From assembly GCA_009746045.1 (NCBI GenBank), contig RPFO01001001.1:1-60782 (forward strand): a stretch of DNA of 60,782 nt, given 5' to 3'. Below are positions 37,350 to 44,730 of this stretch, piece by piece. Origin of the DNA: Mesostigma viride. Lineage: Eukaryota; Streptophyta; Mesostigmatophyceae; Mesostigmatales; Mesostigmataceae. The translations under genes were made by a program, and so were the position numbers. Positions within the stretch are counted from its first letter, which is position 1. Every line of letters begins with the position of its first letter. Below the pieces are notes generated by a model. The model was not told the origin of the DNA. It made no database searches and saw only the letters and a list, made by a program, of their open reading frames with translations.

Positions 37350-38153
37350 ATGGACGACGAACCGGTTGTGAACATCAATGTGTTAGTGGATAGTAAACGA
37401 GAGTACATCGACCAACTGGGGAGAGGGCTGCTCCGTCCGGTGTTCGAGTCTCTTCGCATGATGGTGCTGGACGCGATGAACGTCTCCAAAAAGAACGGCA
37501 TGGATCCGATGAGGGCCCTGTCCGTTCTGCTATCCGAGGTCCCGAAATGGGACCAGCAGATAGTAGAGGAGGAGACCAACGGGATCGTGCAGGCCGTGCC
37601 GTATTTGAAGGATCTGCTGAAAGCCTATTTCGTCTGCGCTAGTATGATCATGGGGTCGATTCGCATGTCGAAGGAGAAGAACCAGAAGATGAAGATCCGC
37701 GTGCCGTCTCCCGAGAGATTCGTGCACATGGTCATCAAGAACGCGGCCTTCGACATCGGCGACGACTTGAACCACTTCATCACGACGACGGACGAGCCTG
37801 GCAAGTTCAAGCTGAACCGTCGCCACGTGTTGAAGACGGTCGAGGACGCCATCAAGGACTCCCTCCACAGCCTCATGCCCATCGACGACCTGTTGAAGGA
37901 GTACATGGGGGACATCCTGAGCCGGGACACGTTCAAGGGAGGCGAAGAGGGCGGGATCCAAGACGGAGGGGACGACGGGAAGGACGACGCGGAAGAGATC
38001 CGAGTGGACGAGGCGACCGACAGGGACATCGAGGGGTCGGTGAAGGGCGTGCGCGTCCAGCAGAGGAACATGAGAGCGCCCACGTCCCTCCATCGGTTTG
38101 ACCAGTTCGACGCGACCGATGAGGACGGCGCGGAAGAAATCGAGGACTTTTAG
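37350..38153 (+). CDS. Conserved giant-virus virion protein
   Basis: 267 residues from MDDEPVVNINVLVDSKREY (37350). NINVLVDSKREYIDQLGRGLLRPVFE, VPKWDQQIVEEE and ERFVHMVIKNAAFDI with a late ..HSLMPIDDLLKEYM form the pattern of a helical virion protein family I recall from several nucleocytoplasmic large DNA viruses. The C-terminus is acidic. No enzyme motif. Upstream of the JAMM gene. Confidence 0.62.
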   Translation: MDDEPVVNINVLVDSKREYIDQLGRGLLRPVFESLRMMVLDAMNVSKKNGMDPMRALSVLLSEVPKWDQQIVEEETNGIVQAVPYLKDLLKAYFVCASMIMGSIRMSKEKNQKMKIRVPSPERFVHMVIKNAAFDIGDDLNHFITTTDEPGKFKLNRRHVLKTVEDAIKDSLHSLMPIDDLLKEYMGDILSRDTFKGGEEGGIQDGGDDGKDDAEEIRVDEATDRDIEGSVKGVRVQQRNMRAPTSLHRFDQFDATDEDGAEEIEDF

Positions 38154-38191
38154 ACGGTAACTTTCTTTCCCCGTTAAGTATATGTGCCCGC

Positions 38192-38812
38192 ATGACCGGT
38201 AGTGTAAAGATCGGCGACGATGGACGGAAACGCGTGCGAGGAGGCGGACTCGTGACTCTAGATCGTTCCGTCCTCGACATGATCTTAGAGAGCATGAAAA
38301 CGGGAAAGGAGCTGGGAGGGACGTTTCGCTACGATTTCGGTCAAGGGCGCTTGTACAACCCCACCGTGACCGAGTTCGGACACTCTAACGACGTCGAGAT
38401 CCCGCACGGCGTGTTCGAATGGCACACGCACCCTCAGAAATGCGGGATGACGGAATGTTCTTTGTCCAGTCCCAGCGACACGGACGTGGGCGTGGTGTTG
38501 AAAGACGCCATGACGGAGAATCTCGCCCATTTCGTATTCAGTCGCCACGGGACTTTCGTGATGTCCTTGAGCCCCGAACTATTGCTAGCTCTCAAGCGAG
38601 ACAAACGCCTCGCGGGACACATCGAAAAACAGTTTTCGTCGCTGCAACGTCAGTTCTCGTCGCGGTTCCATAGATCCAGGACGGAAGGCGAAAAGGACGC
38701 GGCGGAGTTGTGGCATCAGACTCAGTGGATGCGGTTGGCCGCGCAGTGCGGTCTGCGCGTACGCTACTTCCGCTACCCCGCGCTTCCCTCTATCAAAATT
38801 TGTTCCTTATAA
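38192..38812 (+). CDS. JAMM/MPN-type metalloprotease-like protein
   Basis: 206 residues. The zinc motif reads E40 (GKELGG), H78-T-H80-P and S93-P-S-D96, in the order expected for JAMM/MPN isopeptidases, which remove ubiquitin or ubiquitin-like proteins. The gap between HxHP and SxxD is longer than the usual seven. AGTATATG lies ~10 bases upstream. It precedes the packaging ATPase by 8 bp, so either virion maturation or host ubiquitin control is possible. Deubiquitinase activity is inferred from the motif only. Confidence 0.6.
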   Translation: MTGSVKIGDDGRKRVRGGGLVTLDRSVLDMILESMKTGKELGGTFRYDFGQGRLYNPTVTEFGHSNDVEIPHGVFEWHTHPQKCGMTECSLSSPSDTDVGVVLKDAMTENLAHFVFSRHGTFVMSLSPELLLALKRDKRLAGHIEKQFSSLQRQFSSRFHRSRTEGEKDAAELWHQTQWMRLAAQCGLRVRYFRYPALPSIKICSL

Positions 38813-38820
38813 TAATCAAC

Positions 38821-39609
38821 ATGGACTTGCAATTGAGACGCTTCGATCCTTCCACCATCGGAGACGACAAAGTGGTTTGCATCGTGTCGAAACGCGGCGG
38901 GGGTAAGACGACCCTGGCCACGGACATCATGTATCATAAGCGCAACATCCCTTCGGGGATCGTCATGTCCGGGACGGAGGGTTCGAACAAGCATTGGCAG
39001 AACTACGTCCCGGCCCTTTTCGTGTACAATTGCTTCAGTCGCCCCGCTCTCCAGGCGATTATCAAGAATCAGAAGCGGAACGCGCGGAACGGTAAGGCCA
39101 AGAGCTGTTTCGTCGTGTTGGACGACTGCATTTACGACAGGACGGTGATGCGAGACCCTTGCATTCGCGAAATCGCGCTGAACGGTCGACACATGAACAT
39201 CTTCCTGTTGTTCATCAGCCAGTACAGCATGGACGTGACGCCCGACATCCGCAGCAACATCGATTACGTTTTCGCGTTGCGCGAGAACATCATCATGAAC
39301 AGAGAGCGATTGTACCGCAACTTCTTCGGCGTCATCCCGACATTCGAGGCGTTCTGCGAGATTTTGGATCAGTGCACGAGAAATTACGAGTGTCTCGTCG
39401 TGGATCACACGAGCGAGTCGAACAAGATCGAAGACGTCATCTTTTGGTACAAAGCCACTCCTCGTCCGTCGTTCAAGATCGGCAGCCCGTCCTTCTGGCA
39501 CTACGGGAAGGAGAACTACGACCCCAAGTATGACAGCGATTCGGATAACGAGACGTCGGAGGGGAAGATGCGGAGGATTAACACGAGAGTCGTGAAGAAG
39601 TACGATTAG
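38821..39609 (+). CDS. A32-type genome-packaging ATPase
   Basis: 262 residues starting MDLQLRRFDPSTIGDDK at 38821. Walker A is VSKRGGGKTT (residues ~22-31). Walker B is CFVVLDDC (D101, D102). The later ILLFISQYSMDV segment is typical of the poxvirus A32/FtsK-HerA packaging family found in nucleocytoplasmic large DNA viruses. It powers DNA entry into the capsid. The stop overlaps the small opposite-strand gene by four bases. One of two hallmark genes that identify the block as viral. Confidence 0.88.
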   Translation: MDLQLRRFDPSTIGDDKVVCIVSKRGGGKTTLATDIMYHKRNIPSGIVMSGTEGSNKHWQNYVPALFVYNCFSRPALQAIIKNQKRNARNGKAKSCFVVLDDCIYDRTVMRDPCIREIALNGRHMNIFLLFISQYSMDVTPDIRSNIDYVFALRENIIMNRERLYRNFFGVIPTFEAFCEILDQCTRNYECLVVDHTSESNKIEDVIFWYKATPRPSFKIGSPSFWHYGKENYDPKYDSDSDNETSEGKMRRINTRVVKKYD

Positions 39610-39773
39610 CCGGGGACCTCCTTGAGGACGTACACCGGCACCATGACGCGTTTCAGGACGCGTTTGACGGGTTTTTTGTCGATTTTGTTGCCGGTGATAA
39701 CGTGCGGCTTCGTGACCGTGATCACCTGCGATTTTTTGTAGTTGGACGGGCGCGCACTCGCTCGATGCGGCAT
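39606..39773 (-). CDS. Small basic protein
   Basis: 55 residues from MPHRASARPSNYKKSQV (39773). Basic and Lys-rich (KPVKRVLKRVMVPVYVLK). It overlaps the 3' end of the ATPase gene by four bases on the other strand. Function unknown. Confidence 0.48.
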   Translation of the reverse strand: MPHRASARPSNYKKSQVITVTKPHVITGNKIDKKPVKRVLKRVMVPVYVLKEVPG

Positions 39774-39847
39774 GCTATTATTACTACTTAGCGAAAGAAA
39801 AATGTCTCGTCGTATTACGAACATGGCCAAAGGGAAAAGGAAGGCGG

Positions 39848-40276
39848 CTATTCATTTACATTCACATTTACAAATCCCCTATCTTCTTGTGCAGTTTTAA
39901 CCGCCTGTGCTTGTTGTCTGTGCGATTCTAGAGCCCGTGTCGCTGCGGCCTGGTTGATACGGTTGATATTGTCCTGCAATTTCATGGCCTCTTTCGACAG
40001 TTTTTCATACGCCTCATTGTTTTCGTCGATCTGCTGTTTATAACATTTGAACAACTTGCCGCCGTCGGACATGTAGAGATAGAGCAAGAGAGGCACGGCT
40101 GACATGACGATGGAATAAACGATATTACCCGGAGCGAGCATGGCCTGTTTTAACGGTATCTCCACACCGCCACGGTCGCGAACTTGGCGTTGCGTGATCA
40201 CGCCCATAACGGTCCAATTTGCGAGCCATATGAGCATGTATAGCAGAAACATCCTCCACGCATAATCCAAATTCAT
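39848..40276 (-). CDS. Membrane protein, tandem paralogue 1
   Basis: 142 residues. Two membrane segments (MFLLYMLIWLANWTVMGVI and IVYSIVMSAVPLLLYLYM) separated by QRQVRDRGGVEIPLKQAM, then a coiled-coil tail. The gene at 40314 shares this layout (IIWLVNWFIMALI, NQVKRRGGIGI, APGVWLYSAALTAVPVV). A recent duplication of a virion membrane protein is the simplest reading. Confidence 0.62.
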   Translation of the reverse strand: MNLDYAWRMFLLYMLIWLANWTVMGVITQRQVRDRGGVEIPLKQAMLAPGNIVYSIVMSAVPLLLYLYMSDGGKLFKCYKQQIDENNEAYEKLSKEAMKLQDNINRINQAAATRALESHRQQAQAVKTAQEDRGFVNVNVNE

Positions 40277-40313
40277 GACGCTCTCATATTGGTTAAAAAG
40301 ATATTAATGATTA

Positions 40314-40661
40314 CTAATCTCCAGAAGACAGAGCTTGAGCTTCAGCCAATCGTGTTCCCAAATCCGCGTTTTTTTCTTGTATCGCCTTCATATTAGCCCC
40401 TATCTGCTTAAGCCGCTGCTCGTACGACAGCACGACGTTCTTGAGAACTTTGTGCATGACGACGGGGACCGCCGTGAGAGCGGCGGAGTACAACCAAACC
40501 CCGGGGGCGTTCATGGCCTGCCACATCGTGATGCCGATCCCTCCGCGCCTCTTCACCTGGTTCTGCGTGATGAGGGCCATGATGAACCAGTTGACGAGCC
40601 ATATGATCAAGTAAAACGCGCACCGGAAAACGAACTCGTAAAAGGGGTTCGAGTCTGCCAT
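40314..40661 (-). CDS. Membrane protein, tandem paralogue 2
   Basis: 115 residues. Same two membrane segments and linker as 39848-40276, with a shorter coiled-coil tail (ERLKQIGANMKAIQEKN). Spacer 37 bp. Likely virion membrane protein. Confidence 0.62.
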   Translation of the reverse strand: MADSNPFYEFVFRCAFYLIIWLVNWFIMALITQNQVKRRGGIGITMWQAMNAPGVWLYSAALTAVPVVMHKVLKNVVLSYEQRLKQIGANMKAIQEKNADLGTRLAEAQALSSGD

Positions 40662-40692
40662 GTCTACCGTACCACTACGCAGAGGATAAAAA

Positions 40693-41412
40693 TCACTCGT
40701 CGTAGTGGAGACGGTCGATGTGAGAGACCATCTTGCACGCCTTGGTCCACGTGCCGCAAGCGTAGGGACACTCCTCCACCCTCATCTTGCGAACGAGCTT
40801 CGTGATGTTCTCGTCCGTCTTGTAATACGGGGGCACCAGGTTGAGGCGCTGTTTGTGAGGACAGAACGGGCAGATCGCGTACTTGTCCGGGTTCGACTCG
40901 ATCAAACCGATCTCCTGGATCGCGCAATCGTGGCAGACGATGTCCGAGTGACCGTGGTCGGCCTCTCCTACAACGACGAACACGCGCCCCGTGACCTCGC
41001 ACTTGCACATGCCGCACTTGACCGCGTTCTTGATGGCCTGCTTGGCCGAAATCAGCCGATTCTCCATGGCCTCGAACATCTCCAGCAGGTGCGCGCTGGC
41101 GGACGGGTCGCCCAGAACGCACAGCTGGTCATACAGCTCCTGGTCTCGCGCGTCTTTCTCCTTGTCGTGAATCTCGCATTTGAACAACGTCTCTCCGATG
41201 ACGCGCTCGGAGTCGTCCTCCGACGCGGAAATCCCGAGGGTCTCCAGTCTGCGCTTGGCGGTCTTCGCGGTGAACTTCGACTCGATGTGTTCCCTCCTCT
41301 CCACCTTGCGCTTCTGGAGCTCGCTTTTCCCCATGGTTCTCTTCTCGATCGTGTCGACCGAGCTCGCGGGGGAAATGTCCACGAGAGAGGGAACGTGGTC
41401 CTTGTCGGCCAT
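40693..41412 (-). CDS. RING-like zinc protein, paralogue of the gene at 12275
   Basis: 239 residues. The C-terminal half reads KCGMCKC, IVCHDCAIQEI, ICPFCPHK and ECPYACGTW, paralogous to 12275-12916 (VCGACE, VCVDCAIAAV, TCPVC). The first half is a charged helical region with KVERREHIESKF. A divergent RING-type E3 ligase or zinc adaptor is the best reading. Its upstream region has a TATA box (CTTAAAAGG, minus) and three E2F-type sites, unlike the virion genes around it. Confidence 0.62.
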   Translation of the reverse strand: MADKDHVPSLVDISPASSVDTIEKRTMGKSELQKRKVERREHIESKFTAKTAKRRLETLGISASEDDSERVIGETLFKCEIHDKEKDARDQELYDQLCVLGDPSASAHLLEMFEAMENRLISAKQAIKNAVKCGMCKCEVTGRVFVVVGEADHGHSDIVCHDCAIQEIGLIESNPDKYAICPFCPHKQRLNLVPPYYKTDENITKLVRKMRVEECPYACGTWTKACKMVSHIDRLHYDE

Positions 41413-41470
41413 GGCGTCTGTGAGCGGCGGCTGGGGTGCTTGGTGGATGAGAGGACTCTCAAGCGCCCAC

Positions 41471-41539
41471 GCCTTTTAAGTCTTTTTGGGACCGCCCGTT
41501 TGCCGCCTTTTTCGTTTCCCGCCTTTTCTGTTTCCCGCC
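41471..41539 (-). promoter_or_regulatory. E2F-type promoter with three evenly spaced sites
   Basis: Read for the minus-strand gene starting at 41412. CTTAAAAGGC is a TATA box (41471-41480). TTTGCCGCC (41499), TTTCCCGCC (41515) and TTTCCCGCC (41531) each match the E2F consensus TTTSSCGC and are spaced exactly 16 bp apart. E2F controls S-phase genes in plants and green algae; binding here is inferred. Confidence 0.6.
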
Positions 41540-41669
41540 TTTTTGCCATACCCTTGTTAAGTTAACTACCCTGATCAGTGACATAAGCACAATTTTTTTT
41601 TTCAAAGTTTAAACATTTCTAAATTACTAACAATTTTTATGGTAAATGTGGTAGATTGTCGAGCCTCTT

Positions 41670-41691
41670 CACGACGAGCGTGCCCGTCGTG
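41670..41691. terminator. Hairpin 3' of the capsid gene
   Basis: CACGACG (41670-41676) and CGTCGTG (41685-41691) form a 7-bp stem with an 8-base loop about 36 bases beyond the capsid stop codon. Possible transcript end signal; weak evidence. Confidence 0.35.
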
Positions 41692-41726
41692 GGCGGATTT
41701 CGAGCGTTTCAAAACGCGATCGACGT

Positions 41727-43109
41727 TTACGACGCGAACCGCAGACCGCCCATGCCGTGCGCGATCTTGAAGACGTTAAAGTTCCTCGCGTGAATTCGGA
41801 TGACCCCGGCGGGGAGCTTGTTGGAGACGGAATCCTTCTGCAGACCTTGCAACTCTAGCGTCACGGTGTCCATGCGCGAGAAGTTGGTGGTGCCTGTGGG
41901 CTTCCAGCTCTCGGGCATCAGCGCGAAGGGGATGACGTAGATGTGCTTGTCGGTGGGGACGCGAGTGTGGAACTGGAGAGGGAGCAGGTACGAGAAGTAG
42001 ATCGGGTCGCGCGGCTCGTTGAACACGGGTTGCGAGTTGAGCCTGAGGTTGGCCCTCTCGAAGAGGTGGCCGTCCCCGAACTTGGAGTTTTTGTTCGTGA
42101 AATTCCAAGGGGCCTGAGTGGGGTCCTTGGACGTAATGGGGTCGCTGAGGCGGTCGTTTGCCTGGTAATAGAAGATGAGCTCCTTCACGGGGTGAGAGAA
42201 CCCCATCCGGTACGTCTTGAGGTTCTCGCCCTCGATGGCGATGTCCTCCGTGTGGGTCTCGGTGATGAGATACTCGTGCTGATTATTCGCGAAGTCCTGG
42301 CGTTCCGCCTCGTCGAGATACACGAACCGACAGATGAGACGGAACTTGATGATCTCGCCCAACGCGGCCACCATCTGCTCGCGGTACCCGGCGCCGCCGA
42401 CCGCGTCGTCGTTCCATGAAACCGGGAGCGCGCTGACGCTGGTCGCGGGGTATTTGGAGCCGCCGCACATCTGAGTGATGATGTGCTCCTTGGAATGGAG
42501 AGTGACCTTGATGAAAGCGTCGTGATGCTGGAGAGCGATCATCGGGAGAGCCATGGTGTCCTCCAGACACCACGAGAACTGGAGAGGGACGTAGATGTGG
42601 CTCTTTCGCAGACCGGTCTGACCGCCATTTTCCTCGCGGACGACGCCGCCGTGACGAGTGGGGGTGTTCTCGACGTAGGAAGTGGACGGGTCGCGGGAGA
42701 GCTGGTCGTAGACGTGCATGAACTCGCCGCTCATCTGCTCGATGACGGTGCCTCCGACACGGAACTCGACGTTCTTGATGAGGAGGCGGCCGATATCGTC
42801 GTAGAAAGGATCGAAGATCTTCCACCACGCCTGCCCGAAGGCCGGCAGCCCCCACTCCTGGATGGGCGGGAGCTCGAAGTACAGGAACGCGCGCGTGACG
42901 AGGTCGCCGCTCTTGGGGATCTGGAAGACCACGGCGGTCTCGTCGCGCTCGTACCCCACGTTTCCGGATACAGACGCGATCTCGGCGTCCTCGAACGCGA
43001 AGTTCGTGTGACGATTGTACGTGACCTTGAAGAACGTGTGATCCGGGCTGACAGTGAGGACGGCATCCTGAGGACCGCGGGCGCGAAGGATGAGAACGGG
43101 GGCCGACAT
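41727..43109 (-). CDS. MCP: Major capsid protein (double jelly-roll)
   Basis: 460 residues. The N-terminus has GPQDAVLTVSP followed by DHTFFKVTYNRHTNFAFE, the signature of giant-virus capsid proteins. IFDPFYDDIGRLLIKNVEFRVGG, SWCLEDTMALPMIALQHHD and the C-terminal NVFKIAHGMGGLRF are also typical. Length fits the family (about 430-500). GTATATAGA (43118-43126, the minus-strand TCTATATAC) lies ~8-18 bases before the start. It builds the icosahedral shell. With the packaging ATPase it fixes the identity of the block. Confidence 0.93.
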   Translation of the reverse strand: MSAPVLILRARGPQDAVLTVSPDHTFFKVTYNRHTNFAFEDAEIASVSGNVGYERDETAVVFQIPKSGDLVTRAFLYFELPPIQEWGLPAFGQAWWKIFDPFYDDIGRLLIKNVEFRVGGTVIEQMSGEFMHVYDQLSRDPSTSYVENTPTRHGGVVREENGGQTGLRKSHIYVPLQFSWCLEDTMALPMIALQHHDAFIKVTLHSKEHIITQMCGGSKYPATSVSALPVSWNDDAVGGAGYREQMVAALGEIIKFRLICRFVYLDEAERQDFANNQHEYLITETHTEDIAIEGENLKTYRMGFSHPVKELIFYYQANDRLSDPITSKDPTQAPWNFTNKNSKFGDGHLFERANLRLNSQPVFNEPRDPIYFSYLLPLQFHTRVPTDKHIYVIPFALMPESWKPTGTTNFSRMDTVTLELQGLQKDSVSNKLPAGVIRIHARNFNVFKIAHGMGGLRFAS

Positions 43110-43117
43110 TGTGACGT

Positions 43118-43127
43118 GGTATATAGA
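43118..43127 (-). promoter_or_regulatory. Virion-type core promoter of the capsid gene
   Basis: TCTATATACC on the minus strand, ~9-18 bases before the capsid start codon. The same close-set TATAT/TATAC core precedes most virion genes here (for example 19863, 30774, 32673, 34247, 43709). Confidence 0.6.
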
Positions 43128-43133
43128 GTACTA

Positions 43134-43709
43134 TCATATTTTTTTTCGTCTGCCTGCCGCTCGCGAGTGCACGGTGCAACGGGACGAGTTGCGACACTGG
43201 CGCCCCGCGAGGGTATTCGCCTTGCACCTCGATATCCTTCTCGCTCCGACTGGGTGATTTCGATTGGCCTCCCACGCATCCGTCAAGGCGTCTCCGCGCG
43301 ATATGAGAGTCGCCTCGTCAAGATTGGACAGACGATATTTGGGAGGCAAACCCGTTTCGAGGGCTCGACGCGAATCCTCTATTGCCCTACGACGGTCATA
43401 CATTTGATTGAAGACGGGCTTGTTTTTATTAATCGATCGATTGATGGCACGGACCTCGCGAGGAGACGCCCAAAACGACCTCCGAATAGCCGCAACCTCC
43501 TCGTTTTCCATTCTGTCAATCTCCCTCCAAAGCGCCCTGTTTTGTTCGGCGAGACTATCTACCTCTTGGTGTCGCGCATTATAATCGCGCAATCGCCCCG
43601 CGAGACCTTCGCCCACCGCATAACGGCTCAACAGAGGCTGTCCACTCCCGTACGCGATCTGCTTGAGCGCGCTAATGGGCATATCCGATAGATTGAGTTC
43701 GTCCCTCAT
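43134..43709 (-). CDS. Coiled-coil protein with C-terminal zinc-ribbon-like motif
   Basis: 191 residues from MRDELNLSDMPISALKQ (43709), set by TATATATAAAC just upstream. Helical middle (LAEQNRALWREIDRMENEE). The C-terminus has RCKANTLAGRQCRNSSRCTV, i.e. C-x9-C-x5-C-x2-H, a compact metal site similar to that at 11788, followed by a basic tail (RAAGRRKKI). Unknown function; sits next to the capsid gene. Confidence 0.55.
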   Translation of the reverse strand: MRDELNLSDMPISALKQIAYGSGQPLLSRYAVGEGLAGRLRDYNARHQEVDSLAEQNRALWREIDRMENEEVAAIRRSFWASPREVRAINRSINKNKPVFNQMYDRRRAIEDSRRALETGLPPKYRLSNLDEATLISRGDALTDAWEANRNHPVGARRISRCKANTLAGRQCRNSSRCTVHSRAAGRRKKI

Positions 43710-43737
43710 TTGTTTATATATACACCGACCATATATT

Positions 43738-44649
43738 TCAGCCGTGATGTCTGAGCTCGCCATTGAAATAATCTTCTTCTTCGTACGGACCTTGAAACCC
43801 TAGCCCGTGCATGAGCAGCGGGTGGTGTCGATTTCCACCGAGCCGAGCCGCGACATGATACGGCAAGGTCACGAACTTCCCGTACGTCTCCGCAAACTTG
43901 TCTCTCTCGGCGCCCGGATCGAATGATGACGATCTCGTGCGTTTGGAAGTTTTCCGCAATTTGCTTTGGTTCTCTTTTCGGCCCATGGAGAGATAGAGCA
44001 TGCGCCGAGCGATTTCTCTGTTCAACTCCTCGTTCGTGTCCAATTGATCCCTCCAATGCGACAACAACTGTGGTAAAGGTGTGCCCCCCGGCACAGAATC
44101 CACAAGTCGTCTCATATCCGCGTCCCTTGTAGGGGGGGCGACCCTAGGCGCATCAGTCAGCAAATGACCATGGCCGGACTTCTCCAGTATAGGCCTCACG
44201 TGTCTCGCCCACACCAGTTGGGTAGCGATCGGATCTACACTTCTACCCAACGCGTTCTCCGCTCGAATCACATTCCTTCTCGCATCTCGAAGATCCAGCT
44301 CGTTATAACGTTCCATCGCTGGTGAAGGTGTGACATAATCGGTATGGTTGCGATGTTGGAATGCCGTATTCGCCATCCTTTGTAGTTGGAACTCCGTGTC
44401 AGTGCTCGCGTGTGTATTGACCAAGTTTTCGAATCGAGGGACCGCGTTTTCTGCTACCGAGTTGTGCGCTTCTCTCAAGAATGCTTTCGAGAGACGCGCC
44501 AGTCCGTAATTCTGTCCGTCCTCGTACACACTGCTAAGGATTTTAGATTGTAAGTCCACCGGGAGGTCGTCGAACTTCGCTCTTACCTTGTGTTTGTTGA
44601 GGGTCTTCCGCTTCGTCTTGCTCTCGGCGGCTTTTTTTGTCTTTGCCAT
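43738..44649 (-). CDS. Basic protein with F-box-like N-terminal segment
   Basis: 303 residues. Begins MAKTKKAAESKTKRKT (basic). FDDLPVDLQSKILSSVYED at about residues 26-44 resembles the start of an F-box (LPxDLxxxIL), which couples substrates to SCF ubiquitin ligases. No other F-box features are clear, so treat as tentative. The rest is Arg-rich and unrecognised. The divergent spacer to the Rieske gene is 81 bp. Confidence 0.5.
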   Translation of the reverse strand: MAKTKKAAESKTKRKTLNKHKVRAKFDDLPVDLQSKILSSVYEDGQNYGLARLSKAFLREAHNSVAENAVPRFENLVNTHASTDTEFQLQRMANTAFQHRNHTDYVTPSPAMERYNELDLRDARRNVIRAENALGRSVDPIATQLVWARHVRPILEKSGHGHLLTDAPRVAPPTRDADMRRLVDSVPGGTPLPQLLSHWRDQLDTNEELNREIARRMLYLSMGRKENQSKLRKTSKRTRSSSFDPGAERDKFAETYGKFVTLPYHVAARLGGNRHHPLLMHGLGFQGPYEEEDYFNGELRHHG

Positions 44650-44730
44650 AGTATCTTATCAGCCGACACTTTTTTTTCCTCGTTTAAAACGTTGCGAAGA
44701 TTATGACATCTTGTATCAACGAAACCGACC

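Noticed and set aside
41640-41760. Small plus-strand gene after ATGGTAAATGTGG
   Set aside because: It runs into the antisense of the capsid gene and has Arg/Ser/Thr-rich shadow composition and no promoter.
42483-43691. 402-codon plus-strand frame opposite the capsid gene
   Set aside because: The minus strand encodes unmistakable capsid motifs; the plus frame spans two genes and their spacer.
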